This document shows positions 24,068 through 31,098 of a stretch of DNA of 31,314 bases, piece by piece. The DNA is from Firmicutes bacterium UBA911 (GTDB taxonomy: Bacteria > Bacillota > Desulfotomaculia > Desulfotomaculales > Desulforudaceae): the NCBI GenBank assembly GCA_002294005.1, contig DBEH01000045.1, positions 21,985 through 53,298 of the forward strand, read 5' to 3'. The notes below the pieces were generated by a model. It saw only the letters and a program-made list of their open reading frames with translations. It had not been told where the DNA came from and ran no database searches. Numbering within the stretch: position 1 is the first letter of the stretch; every line of letters starts with the position of its first letter. Made by a program: the position numbers and the translations under genes.

Positions 24068-25114
24068 TCAGAGCCCCACGCCCTGAATGCGAACCACGTT
24101 GTTTTCCAGGCGCACTCCGGCGCCCAGGATTCTCCCCACCAGCCAGAGGTTGGTTTCCAAGTGCTCGGTGACCAGGGGCGCCCGGTAGACGGACTCCCCC
24201 TGGGCCAGGGCGGCGAAGATCACGAGCTGGTCGGCCGCGAACCGGTCCACCGTCGCCCTGGCGGCCAGGTCGGCCAGCAGCGTCCGGGCCACGTGGCGCC
24301 CGATATGTTCCGCGGGGCGGCGCGGCTGTCCCGCCTGGTCCGACCCCAGGATGCACCCGGTGGTGGTGACCGCCCAGGCCGCCAGGGCGGCGCCGGGCTG
24401 CAGGGACTCGGTATCCTCGGTCACCTCGAAGCGCGCGTCGTGTCCGGCCGCCCGGAACACTTTGGCGGCAGCGGCGGCCATGCGTTCACCCACGCGGCGC
24501 TCCGACAGGTGGGAACTCAAGGCGATTCCGGAGACGGACTCGGTACGCCCCTGCTCGCTCAGCACCAGCGGTTTCAAGCCCCCGACCGCCGGTCTCGCCT
24601 CCAGGCACAATTCGCCGCCCCCCTTCGGTACGTAGCCGGGGCGAACAATTTCCAGGCGGATGTCCGCTCCCATCCGGCGCAGGAGCGGCAGCAACACCTG
24701 CCGGGGGTGGAAGGCGGTAGGCGCAAAATCCTGAAAGAGTCCCCCGGTGATGTGGAACGTGGCCGGGGCGGAGGCAAGGATGGCCGCTGGCAAAACGGTA
24801 AGGGCCAGCATCACGGCCGAGCCGCCGGTCCCGATGTCCCAACGGTGGTTTCCGCCGCGGAACTCCGTTCCGGGTCGGAACCAGATCTCCGAGGCGCCCA
24901 CCGCCGCCCCTTCCAGCCGGCCGCCGCACAAGTCACGGACCGCTTCGACCGCCCGCAGGTGCTGGGGCCGCAACCCCGGCTTGTCGCGCCGGGCCCGGAT
25001 ATTAGTCAGGTGCAACTCCCGCCCGGCAAGAGCGGAGAGGGCGACCGCGTACCTGACGATGGTGCCGCTGCCGGACATCTGTGCGCCGTCGATGTGCAAC
25101 CCTTTGATCGCCAT
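24068..25114 (-). CDS. rtcA: RNA 3'-terminal phosphate cyclase
   Basis: A 348-aa enzyme that converts RNA 3'-phosphates to 2',3'-cyclic phosphates via ATP-dependent adenylylation. The N-terminal motif DGAQMSGSGTIVRYAVALSALAG matches the conserved GG(G)Q-x-x-R loop, with Ser-Gly-Ser-Gly where Gly-Gly-Gly-Gln is more usual. Other segments are RDKPGLRPQHL, DIGTGGSAVMLALTVLPA and PKGGGELCLEARP. The nucleophile His is H318 in VTEHLETNLWLVGRIL, after AADQLVIFAALAQG. No rtcB or rtcR is in the window. The start is ATG 25114, with GGGGAGG upstream. The gene faces the beta-propeller gene and is divergent from the flavoprotein gene. Confident call; the physiological substrate is unknown. Confidence 0.93.
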   Translation of the reverse strand: MAIKGLHIDGAQMSGSGTIVRYAVALSALAGRELHLTNIRARRDKPGLRPQHLRAVEAVRDLCGGRLEGAAVGASEIWFRPGTEFRGGNHRWDIGTGGSAVMLALTVLPAAILASAPATFHITGGLFQDFAPTAFHPRQVLLPLLRRMGADIRLEIVRPGYVPKGGGELCLEARPAVGGLKPLVLSEQGRTESVSGIALSSHLSERRVGERMAAAAAKVFRAAGHDARFEVTEDTESLQPGAALAAWAVTTTGCILGSDQAGQPRRPAEHIGRHVARTLLADLAARATVDRFAADQLVIFAALAQGESVYRAPLVTEHLETNLWLVGRILGAGVRLENNVVRIQGVGL

Positions 25115-25183
25115 CCCTGCTTCAAACCTCCCCGGGGCCTTGACCCGGAATGTGAATCGGCTCTCAAGCCGGATGTTTGTCCC

Positions 25184-25189
25184 ATCATA
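25184..25189 (-). promoter_or_regulatory. Possible extended -10 box of rtcA
   Basis: On the minus strand TATGAT is preceded by TG and one base (TGGTATGAT), an extended -10 element. No good -35 is seen. It lies about 70 bases before the rtcA start. Confidence 0.4.
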
Positions 25190-25247
25190 CCACAGCCGGG
25201 CTAAAACCTTTGTTTTCGTAAGGGCGGACTACCAGGCGACCTAAGCC

Positions 25248-25276
25248 TTGTGCCGGATCATAGGCAGTGTTATTCT
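25248..25276 (+). promoter_or_regulatory. Possible promoter of the flavoprotein gene
   Basis: TTGTGC (25248-25253), 17 bases, then TATTCT (25271-25276) would give a leader of about 110 bases before ATG 25390. The match to consensus is moderate. The gap 25115-25389 otherwise holds no gene. Confidence 0.4.
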
Positions 25277-25389
25277 GTCCATATGGTTCGAATCGCCCGG
25301 CGGTTTTTGCTAGGTTAGAACTTCAGCATAAGCGGCAGAATGAGGGCATTAAAGCACGAATACTTTTAGCCGGAAAGGTGGTGGAAAAG

Positions 25390-26271
25390 ATGGCGGAACC
25401 GGAAGTGTATGATGTGGCGGTGATCGGTTGCGGGCCGGCCGGTCTGTCGGCGGCCCTGAACGCGGCGGTGCGGCGCAAAAAGGTGGTTCTCTTCGGGGGT
25501 GAGTTCTGTGTCTCGAAGATCAACCGTTCCCCGCAAGTGGACAATTTTCTGGGTCGGCCCGGGGTCACCGGCGAGGCGCTGCACCGGGAGTTTGTCGCGC
25601 ACGTGCGGGAATTCGACATTCCGATGATCAACAAGCGGGTGATCAACGTTTTTCCGGACGAGGACGGATTGTTCGGCCTGGCGATCAAAGACCGCATCCA
25701 CCGGGCGCGCACGGTGATCCTGACGGTGGGGATGGCCGTGACCCGGACGCTGGAGGGGGAGGAGGGCCTGATCGGCCGCGGCGTAGGCTACTGCGCGACC
25801 TGCGACGGCCCCCTGTTTCAAGGGAAAACGGTGGCGATCATCGACTACACCAGGGAAGGCATCGAAGAGGCCGTATATATGGCCGGCTTTTGTGCCCGGG
25901 TTTACTACGTATGCATGCATACCGAGCCCCCGCGCTTTGAACAGGAGAACATCGAGCTGCTCAAAGGGGTGAAGCCGGTCCGGATCCTGGGCGCGGACGG
26001 CACAGTGAGCGCGTTGGCGCTTGACCAGCAGACCGTCGAAGTTGACGGCGTGTTCATCTTTCGCGAGGCTTTCCCACCGCAGGATCTGGTGCCCGGCCTA
26101 GAGCTGGAGGGCAACCACATCAAGGTAAGCCGGGGCATGGAGACCAACATTCCCGGGATGTTCGCGGCCGGGGACTGCACCGGCAAACCTTACCAACTGG
26201 GCAAGTCGGTGGGGGAGGGGCAGGTAGCCGCGCTGAATGCGGTGGCGTACCTGGATTCCGCAGGCAAATAG
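25390..26271 (+). CDS. Thioredoxin-reductase-like flavoprotein lacking NADPH motifs (FFTR-like)
   Basis: A 293-aa flavoprotein of the low-molecular-weight thioredoxin reductase fold. The FAD motif GCGPAG is at 13-18, the redox-active CATC at 135-138 (within YCATCDGPLF), and the C-terminal FAD site is FAAGDCTGKPYQLGKSVGEGQVA near 258-280. In true NADPH enzymes the CxxC domain is followed by G-G-G-D-S-A and by H-R-R-x-x-x-R. Here the corresponding stretches read IIDYTREGIEEAVYM and YYVCMHTEPPRF, so the NADPH site appears to be missing. This is the pattern of ferredoxin-dependent flavin thioredoxin reductases of clostridia. The start ATG 25390 has AAAGGTG nine bases upstream; the frame back to 25267 is unsupported. 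The siroheme gene follows after 106 bases. Confidence 0.85.
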   Translation: MAEPEVYDVAVIGCGPAGLSAALNAAVRRKKVVLFGGEFCVSKINRSPQVDNFLGRPGVTGEALHREFVAHVREFDIPMINKRVINVFPDEDGLFGLAIKDRIHRARTVILTVGMAVTRTLEGEEGLIGRGVGYCATCDGPLFQGKTVAIIDYTREGIEEAVYMAGFCARVYYVCMHTEPPRFEQENIELLKGVKPVRILGADGTVSALALDQQTVEVDGVFIFREAFPPQDLVPGLELEGNHIKVSRGMETNIPGMFAAGDCTGKPYQLGKSVGEGQVAALNAVAYLDSAGK

Positions 26272-26331
26272 ACCGTAGATCTCAATGTGACGTGCGGTAT
26301 GTCCAAGGCGCACTTTCCGGGGGTTTTCAAG

Positions 26332-26362
26332 CGCAATCCAGTTAACTGGTGAAACGATTGCG
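26332..26362. promoter_or_regulatory. Nested palindrome upstream of the siroheme gene
   Basis: CGCAATC (26332-26338) and GATTGCG (26356-26362) form a 7-bp inverted repeat. Overlapping its left half is the perfect 12-base palindrome CCAGTTAACTGG (26338-26349). The ribosome binding site AAGGGG begins at 26363, immediately after. It could be an operator or an RNA structure controlling access to the start. Confidence 0.5.
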
Positions 26363-26377
26363 AAGGGGTGGGATTAG

Positions 26378-27088
26378 GTGGGCGAAGCCGTATTCAAACA
26401 GAAATCCGGGGTGGACGCCTTGGTCCTGGTTGGAGCGTGCGGGGTGGTGACGCCCGCCCAGTTCAAAGGTCTGGCGGACCGGCTGGATGAACTGGGGGTG
26501 GCCGCGCTGAAGTTCACGACCAGGCAGACGTTGGTGCTGCTCCTGCCGCCGGAAAAGGTGGCGGCGGCTTGCGCGGCGGCCGAAGAACTGGGTTGGCGGG
26601 TAGGCACGTTCGGCAACACGTTCCGCAACGTCAAGGCCTGTTGCGGCCGGGAAGACCTGTGCCCGAAGAATTTCACCGAAGTGCTGGACCTGGGCATCGA
26701 GATCCAGGACAAATACTACGGGCGTTCGCTGCCCCGGGATTTCAAGGTGGCGTTGGCCGGGTGCGCCCGGGGATGCACCGATCCCTACTGCGCCGATTTC
26801 GGGGTCCGGGCCCGGCAGGGGGGAGCGTACGAGGTCGCCGTGGGCGGCAGGGGCTCGACGCTGAACCCGCGGCACGGAACGGTGGTCGCGGAGGACGTCA
26901 GCCGGGAAGGGGTCTTCGCGGTGCTGGACTTTGTGCTCGAGAAGTACCAGGCGTTGGCCAAGCCGAAGGAGCGGGTGCTCCACGTGATCGACCGGGTGGG
27001 GATAGAGCCTTTTGTGCCGGACCCGGCGTGGCTGGCACAGTACCAGGTGGAGAAGGGCGAGAAGAGCGGAGGGCCAATAGGAATATAG
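26378..27088 (+). CDS. Small siroheme sulfite/nitrite reductase (assimilatory-type, low molecular weight)
   Basis: A 236-aa protein with the nitrite/sulfite reductase ferredoxin-like half (about residues 12-78, with LKFTTRQTLVLL) followed by the siroheme/4Fe-4S region. The four cluster cysteines are complete: C89-x5-C95 (CGREDLC) and C129-x3-C133 (CARGC). It is a single-unit version, similar in size to the 23-kDa low-spin sulfite reductase of Desulfovibrio and P590 of Methanosarcina, and unlike the large DsrAB. It should transfer six electrons to sulfite or nitrite, with electrons probably from ferredoxin or the neighbouring flavoprotein. The start is GTG 26378 after AAGGGGTGGGA. The electron donor and the true substrate are inferences. 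Confidence 0.85.
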   Translation: MGEAVFKQKSGVDALVLVGACGVVTPAQFKGLADRLDELGVAALKFTTRQTLVLLLPPEKVAAACAAAEELGWRVGTFGNTFRNVKACCGREDLCPKNFTEVLDLGIEIQDKYYGRSLPRDFKVALAGCARGCTDPYCADFGVRARQGGAYEVAVGGRGSTLNPRHGTVVAEDVSREGVFAVLDFVLEKYQALAKPKERVLHVIDRVGIEPFVPDPAWLAQYQVEKGEKSGGPIGI

Positions 27089-27102
27089 AATTCAGGAGTC
27101 AG
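27087..27102. repeat. Second copy of the short dispersed repeat
   Basis: AGAATTCAGGAGTCAG shares its two halves with the words at 21599-21607 and 21612-21621. It begins at the stop of the siroheme gene. It supports the idea of a dispersed intergenic repeat, but only two good copies are in the window. Confidence 0.5.
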
Positions 27103-27383
27103 CAGGCCGCTGAAGGGAGCGGGCCAGCACCTGCCGCCGCCGGAGTCAGCTTTTGCCGGTTTTATGCGCACCGTGCCCGTAAGGAGCGTAAATGATGCCC
27201 GCTCGGAGCGGAGGCGCATGCCCGTTGGGGGCGGATGCGCGCTGGGCTTCTTCCGCATTTGGCCCGAGCCGGAAAAAGATTTGCTCTTGCCCGAGACAAC
27301 GTGCATTATATAACTATATAAATGCATACCGGAAGGCTGCTTCACCGGAGGGCAGCCCTTTCTGCGGTTAGGGGCATCGCCTG
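27103..27383. promoter_or_regulatory. Upstream region of the DrrA-like gene with palindromic promoter
   Basis: A near-palindrome at 27302-27326 (TGCATTATATA and, after a short centre, ATATAAATGCA) contains a possible -10 (TATAAC, 27309-27314), with TTGCCC (27287-27292) 16 bases upstream as -35. An operator at such a place would block RNA polymerase. Further down, GGCTGC (27334-27339) and GCAGCC (27351-27356) can form a small hairpin ahead of the start. No gene is seen in this stretch. Confidence 0.45.
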
Positions 27384-28364
27384 ATGATCGAGGTCCAGAA
27401 ACTGACCAAGAAATTCAAGGAGTTCACGGCGGTCGACGAAGTCTCCTTCACGGTGGGGAAGGGGGGGTTTTTCGGCTTCCTGGGCCCGAACGGAGCGGGG
27501 AAGACCACGACCATCAAGGTTCTGGCGACGCTGTTGCGGCCCAGCGGCGGCACGGCCCGGGTGAACGGTTTTGACGTGGTGCGTGAGCCGGCCGCGGTGC
27601 GGCGCTCCATCGGCATGGTGTTTCAAGACCCCAGCCTGGACGACCGCCTGACGGCGCGGGAAAACTTGCAGTTGCACGCCATGCTGTATGGGGTCGCCCG
27701 TCGGGAAACCGGGCCGCGAATCCTCGAACTCCTGGAGCTGGTCGGACTGGCCGACCGCTGGAATGATTTGGTCAAGAAGTTCTCGGGCGGAATGAAGCGC
27801 CGTCTGGAGATCGCCCGGGGCCTTTTGCACCGGCCGGGCGTTCTGTTCCTGGATGAACCGACGGTGGGCTTGGATCCCCAAACCCGCAGGCACATCTGGG
27901 AATACATCGGTGAGATCCGTCGGACGGAAGGGGCAACCGTTTTCCTGACCACCCACTACATCGAGGAAGCGGAAGCCTGCGACCGGGTCGGGATTATCGA
28001 CCACGGCCGGATCGTCGCCCTGGACAGCCCCGCGGCGCTCAAGGCCACGTTGGAGGCCGACCTGATTACCGTTGAAACCCGAAATCCGGAAGACGCCCTC
28101 CGCATAATCAGGGAGGAACTGGGACTGGACGCGGTGCTGCAGGGTGACCGGGTGATTCAGGTGCCGGCGGTAAACGTGGCCGACGGGGAACTGTTGCCCC
28201 GCCTCGCGGCCGCTGTTCCGGGCCTCAGCGCGCTCGAAATCAGCAAGCCCACCCTGGAGGACGTGTTCTTAAGCCTGACCGGCCGGGCGATCCGCGAGGA
28301 AGCGGCCGATTCCCTGGAAAAGATGCGCCAGTCCCGCAGAGCCAGGGCTAGAAAGGGAAGATAG
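27384..28364 (+). CDS. ABC transporter ATP-binding protein (DrrA-like)
   Basis: A 326-aa ATPase of the drug-exporter (daunorubicin resistance, DrrA) type. It has Walker A GPNGAGKTTTIK, signature FSGGMKRRLEIARG, Walker B VLFLDEPTVGLDPQTRR and the H-loop TTHYIEEAEACDR. A C-terminal extension of about 100 residues, typical of DrrA proteins, contains LEISKPTLEDVFLSLTGRAI. It ends in an Arg-rich tail. It pairs with the ABC-2 permease gene four bases downstream to form a complete exporter. ATG 27384 has AGGGG nine bases before it. The substrate is not known; drug export is only the namesake's role. Confidence 0.93.
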   Translation: MIEVQKLTKKFKEFTAVDEVSFTVGKGGFFGFLGPNGAGKTTTIKVLATLLRPSGGTARVNGFDVVREPAAVRRSIGMVFQDPSLDDRLTARENLQLHAMLYGVARRETGPRILELLELVGLADRWNDLVKKFSGGMKRRLEIARGLLHRPGVLFLDEPTVGLDPQTRRHIWEYIGEIRRTEGATVFLTTHYIEEAEACDRVGIIDHGRIVALDSPAALKATLEADLITVETRNPEDALRIIREELGLDAVLQGDRVIQVPAVNVADGELLPRLAAAVPGLSALEISKPTLEDVFLSLTGRAIREEAADSLEKMRQSRRARARKGR

Positions 28365-28368
28365 AGGG

Positions 28369-29151
28369 TTGGAATTAAAGACCTTTGGGGTCACAGTGTA
28401 CGTGATCTGGTTGCGCGAGATCAAGAAATACTTCCGGGAACGCACGCGCCTGCTGGCGATGGTGGGCCAGCCCCTGCTATACCTGGTGATTATGGGGCAT
28501 GGGCTGCGGGAGATGTTCCAGCTCAACATCGAAGGGTTCGACTATTTGAGCTTTATGTACCCCGGAATCGTGGCGATGACCATCCTGTTCACTTCAATGT
28601 TCGCCTCGGTATCCATCATTTGGGACCGCGAATTCGGGTTTCTGAAAGAGGTGCTGGTGGCCCCTGTGCCGCGCAGCGCCATCGCGGTCGGCAAGGCCCT
28701 GGGCGGGAGCACGACCGCCTTGCTTCAGGGCGCGATTCTGCTGGCGCTGGCCCCGTTGGCCGGGCTGGCGCTGTCCCCGTCCGCAATTATCCAGATCCTG
28801 CTCCTGCTCTTCCTGCTGGCCTTCGCCATCACCTCTTTCGGCACGGTGGTGGCCGCCAACACCGAGAGCATGGAGGGGTTCCACATGATCATGAACTTCA
28901 TCATCGTCCCGCTGTTTCTCTTAAGCGGCGCCTTTTTCCCGATCGGCGTCGCCCCGGAATGGATGCAGGCCGTGATGAAGCTCAATCCGGTCGCCTACGG
29001 CGTCGACGCCCTCCGCAACATCATGTTCACCGGCTCTCCGGCCAAGGATTTCGTGGTCTACTACCCGCTGTACCACAACGTCCTGGTGCTGGCGGGTTTT
29101 TCGGTCCTGATGGCCGCTCTCAGCATGCGCGCCTTCAACCGCGTGGAATAG
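28369..29151 (+). CDS. ABC-2 type permease (DrrB-like)
   Basis: A 260-aa membrane protein with about six hydrophobic segments, including IVAMTILFTSMFASVSIIW and FAITSFGTVVAANTESMEGF, and the family region RSAIAVGKALGGSTTALLQGA. PLFLLSGAFFPIG and LNPVAYGVDALRNIMFTG near the C-terminus are typical of ABC-2 exporters. It begins at TTG 28369, four bases after the ATPase stop, so both are in one operon. No catalytic motifs are expected. The gap 29152-29294 behind it contains the promoter of the next pair. Confidence 0.92.
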   Translation: MELKTFGVTVYVIWLREIKKYFRERTRLLAMVGQPLLYLVIMGHGLREMFQLNIEGFDYLSFMYPGIVAMTILFTSMFASVSIIWDREFGFLKEVLVAPVPRSAIAVGKALGGSTTALLQGAILLALAPLAGLALSPSAIIQILLLLFLLAFAITSFGTVVAANTESMEGFHMIMNFIIVPLFLLSGAFFPIGVAPEWMQAVMKLNPVAYGVDALRNIMFTGSPAKDFVVYYPLYHNVLVLAGFSVLMAALSMRAFNRVE

Positions 29152-29200
29152 CTTCTACACAGGCCCTCAGGGGCTTAATCGGCATCCCGGAAGCAAAGCC

Positions 29201-29229
29201 TTTCCACGACGCATAATCACTGGTATAAT
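29201..29229 (+). promoter_or_regulatory. Promoter of the HTH-PIN pair
   Basis: TTTCCA (29201-29206), 17 bases, then a perfect TATAAT (29224-29229) preceded by TG and one base, an extended -10. The element overlaps the direct repeats, so repression is likely. Confidence 0.65.
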
Positions 29230-29253
29230 AAGGCATACTGGTGCATAATAAGG
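29219..29253 (+). repeat. Tandem direct repeats over the promoter of the HTH-PIN pair
   Basis: ACTGGT-ATAATAAGG (29219-29233) and ACTGGTGCATAATAAGG (29237-29253) are near-identical units 18 bases apart. The first contains the -10 box. Such spacing puts both on similar faces of DNA and suits binding by a repressor such as the HTH protein. Confidence 0.6.
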
Positions 29254-29294
29254 TAGGTTAGGGTAGGGCAATGCAATTAAGCGGAGGGTTGCCG

Positions 29295-29594
29295 GTGGGT
29301 GATCTCCTATCCCCGGAAGAAGTGGCCGCTCGCCTAAGGCTTTCGCGCCGAACGGTCATCGTTTGGCTCCAGCGGGGGAAGTTGCCCGGAATCAAGGTGG
29401 GCAGCCGCTGGCGCGTCCGGGCGGACGACCTTGACGCTTTCGTTGAGCCCGGTCCGGACAAGCCAATTCGTCCGGCACCGAGGACGCCGGAAGACCCGGA
29501 TGACCCGATTCTCAACGTCATCGGTTGCATTACCGCCGCACCTATTCCGGCTAAGGACATAAACAAACTGGTCTACGGGAAGGAAGACCAATAG
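29295..29594 (+). CDS. Excisionase/MerR-type HTH protein, probable antitoxin
   Basis: A 99-aa protein whose first half is a winged helix-turn-helix (LLSPEEVAARLRLSRRTVIVWLQRGKLPGIKVGSRWRVRADDLDAFVE), as in excisionase-family DNA-binding domains. A Pro-rich linker (EPGPDKPIRPAPRTPEDPDD) and a short C-terminal tail follow, the likely toxin-binding part. Its last base is the first base of the PIN gene start (TAGTG), so they are translationally coupled. GTG 29295 with GGAGGG seven bases upstream is favoured; ATG 29271 is an alternative that would add eight residues. It probably neutralises the PIN protein and represses its own promoter. A simple regulator is also possible. Confidence 0.8.
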   Translation: MGDLLSPEEVAARLRLSRRTVIVWLQRGKLPGIKVGSRWRVRADDLDAFVEPGPDKPIRPAPRTPEDPDDPILNVIGCITAAPIPAKDINKLVYGKEDQ

Positions 29595-30019
29595 TGCCCG
29601 CTGCTGTATTCATCGACACCTCCGGTTGGCTCGCCCTGGGCTACCGCCAGGATTCCATTCATGACCCGGCAAGCCGCCTTTACCGGGAACTTCGCGGCCA
29701 GGGTGCATCCGTCCTCACCAGTGACTACGTCCTGGACGAGCTGGTAACCGTGCTGTTTGCCGGGGAGGTCACTAACGAAACCCTGCGGTTCGTCAAGGGC
29801 GTTCTATTTGCAGCCACCAGGGGTTACCTGCTTCTCGAACGGATCACCCCAGAGCACATCCTGGCCACTCTCAAACTCCGGTACCGCCTCGACATTCCCC
29901 ACGCATCCCTGACCGACCTCACGACAATGGTTGTGATGCAGCAGCGCGGCATAAAGCAGATCCTCACCGGAGACCCCATCTTCATCAAGGCCGGGCTGGA
30001 CTTCGAACTGCTACCCTAG
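29594..30019 (+). CDS. PIN-domain protein, probable VapC-like toxin
   Basis: A 141-aa PIN-domain ribonuclease. The acidic residues expected for metal binding are present: D8 in FIDTSGW, E49 in DYVLDELV, D108 in SLTDLTT and D127 in TGDPIF. PIN toxins cut tRNA, rRNA or mRNA and halt growth until the antitoxin is replenished. The start GTG overlaps the upstream stop. The partner HTH protein is of the excisionase type rather than the common VapB (AbrB- or RHH-type). Length is normal. Activity as a toxin is inferred from gene context. Confidence 0.85.
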   Translation: MPAAVFIDTSGWLALGYRQDSIHDPASRLYRELRGQGASVLTSDYVLDELVTVLFAGEVTNETLRFVKGVLFAATRGYLLLERITPEHILATLKLRYRLDIPHASLTDLTTMVVMQQRGIKQILTGDPIFIKAGLDFELLP

Positions 30020-30155
30020 AAAAAACACGGTGGGCAACGAAGGATTTCAAAAAAAGGGCGGCGAACTCGGGATAGCCGGCGTTCAGGCCGACTTGGCGAA
30101 GATTTTTCTTAGGCAACATAATATTTATTATCGGAAGTAACGCGGAAAACAAAAA

Positions 30156-30181
30156 CCCGGATTTTGCGCGGACCGCCCGGG
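30156..30181 (-). terminator. Possible terminator of the small multidrug export gene
   Basis: On the minus strand, CCCGG (30181-30177), an inner small loop, CCGGG (30160-30156) and then T5-G-T4 (30155-30146) resemble a rho-independent terminator just after the stop at 30183. The stem is only five bases, so this is moderate. The gap 30020-30182 otherwise shows only an A/T-rich run. Confidence 0.5.
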
Positions 30182-30182
30182 A

Positions 30183-30704
30183 TCAGGGCTGAGGGTTCAT
30201 AAACGCCCATTCCGGGACCAAGTGCCGGAACCCCTCCAGGCCCAGTTGGCAGGCCACCCCCACCACGACCCCCCAAACAAGAATCCCGATTGTGACCCAG
30301 GCCAGCGTGCGGCCCGTCGAAGCGCCCAGGATCACGCACAGCACGACCGCCAGGTGCGTGCCGGTGACCACCGGCGCCCCCAGGCCCGCGCCGGGCACGC
30401 CGTACCGGTTCCAAAGATATTGGAACCGCCTGTGCCGACCCGAGGCGCCCTCCCTTCCCTTCTGCCCCCGCGGTGACAGGAAAGTTCTGGAAATCCATTC
30501 CTTCACGCGCGGCAATACCGCCACCAGCGCCACGACCGAGACGACGTTTCCGGCCACGGCGGCGGCCGCCGCCGCCGCCGGGGTCAGGCCCATCAGCACC
30601 CCTGCCGGCACGGCCGCGAGGATCTCGAACCAGGGCGCCGCGCCGAGGCCAAAAACCGCCGCCAACTTCAGGAGGTAGGCGGCGAGGACATCGCTGTTTG
30701 CCAT
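30183..30704 (-). CDS. Small multidrug export protein (PF06695)
   Basis: A 173-aa membrane protein with four or so hydrophobic segments: LLKLAAVFGLGAAPWFEILAA, GVLMGLTPAAAAAAAVAGNV with VVSVVALVAVLP, HLAVVLCVILGAS and AWVTIGILVWGVVVGVACQL. Between them lies a charged loop (KEWISRTFLSPRGQKGREGA) with RYGVPGAGLGAPVVTGTH, the conserved family segment. This matches small multi-drug export proteins of Firmicutes, whose substrate is not known. ATG 30704 is used because family members begin there; the frame goes on to 30782 without support. It has an upstream small gene on the same strand. Confidence 0.82.
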   Translation of the reverse strand: MANSDVLAAYLLKLAAVFGLGAAPWFEILAAVPAGVLMGLTPAAAAAAAVAGNVVSVVALVAVLPRVKEWISRTFLSPRGQKGREGASGRHRRFQYLWNRYGVPGAGLGAPVVTGTHLAVVLCVILGASTGRTLAWVTIGILVWGVVVGVACQLGLEGFRHLVPEWAFMNPQP

Positions 30705-30720
30705 GTATTGGTAACCCCCT

Positions 30721-30996
30721 TTAAAGGCCCGTTTGAGGAGCGATCGCCGTATAGACGATGGCGCGCGCCGCCAGCAGTTCATCCCCCTCCCTGCTGGTCG
30801 GGGCCCGGAAAACGGCGCGCAGTGTCACGACGTCTCCGGGCGAATACAGCTGGCGCGGCGCCTCTCCACCCGGTACGGCGAAAAACCGATGGTGATCAAT
30901 CTCCGGCCCCCTATCCCGTAATTCTTGCCTCCCCAAGGAGCCATCCAGCCCGAGCCGTCCAAACCCCTCTCCCGTTAACACCATTTTCACCCACAC
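30721..30996 (-). CDS. Small hypothetical protein upstream of the export gene
   Basis: A 91-aa frame from GTG 30996 (a stop codon TGA immediately precedes it), or GTG 30990/ATG 30984. The middle has PGGEAPRQLYSPGDVVTLRAVFRAP, and the C-terminus AARAIVYTAIAPQTGL. No recognised domain, signal peptide or membrane segment. Its stop is 16 bases before the start of the export gene, and the stretch AAAGGGGG between them would serve that gene, so the two may be co-transcribed. No strong ribosome binding site is seen for this gene itself. It may be a real small protein or chance. Confidence 0.4.
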   Translation of the reverse strand: MWVKMVLTGEGFGRLGLDGSLGRQELRDRGPEIDHHRFFAVPGGEAPRQLYSPGDVVTLRAVFRAPTSREGDELLAARAIVYTAIAPQTGL

Positions 30997-31098
30997 TCAT
31001 GCTATCCAACCCAGCTTACCCGGGTCAACTCCGGTCTCTTCGGCGCAATCCAATCCCATCAGGGCAGGCGGCCGAGAACTCCATGTTGTTTGATTGTC

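Noticed and set aside
25281..25301. GGTTCGAATC resembles a tRNA T-loop
   Set aside because: The flanking bases do not pair as a T-stem, and no other arms of a tRNA are present nearby.
29165..29180. Hairpin after the DrrB-like gene as terminator
   Set aside because: The stem is short, contains a G-T pair, and is not followed by a T-run.
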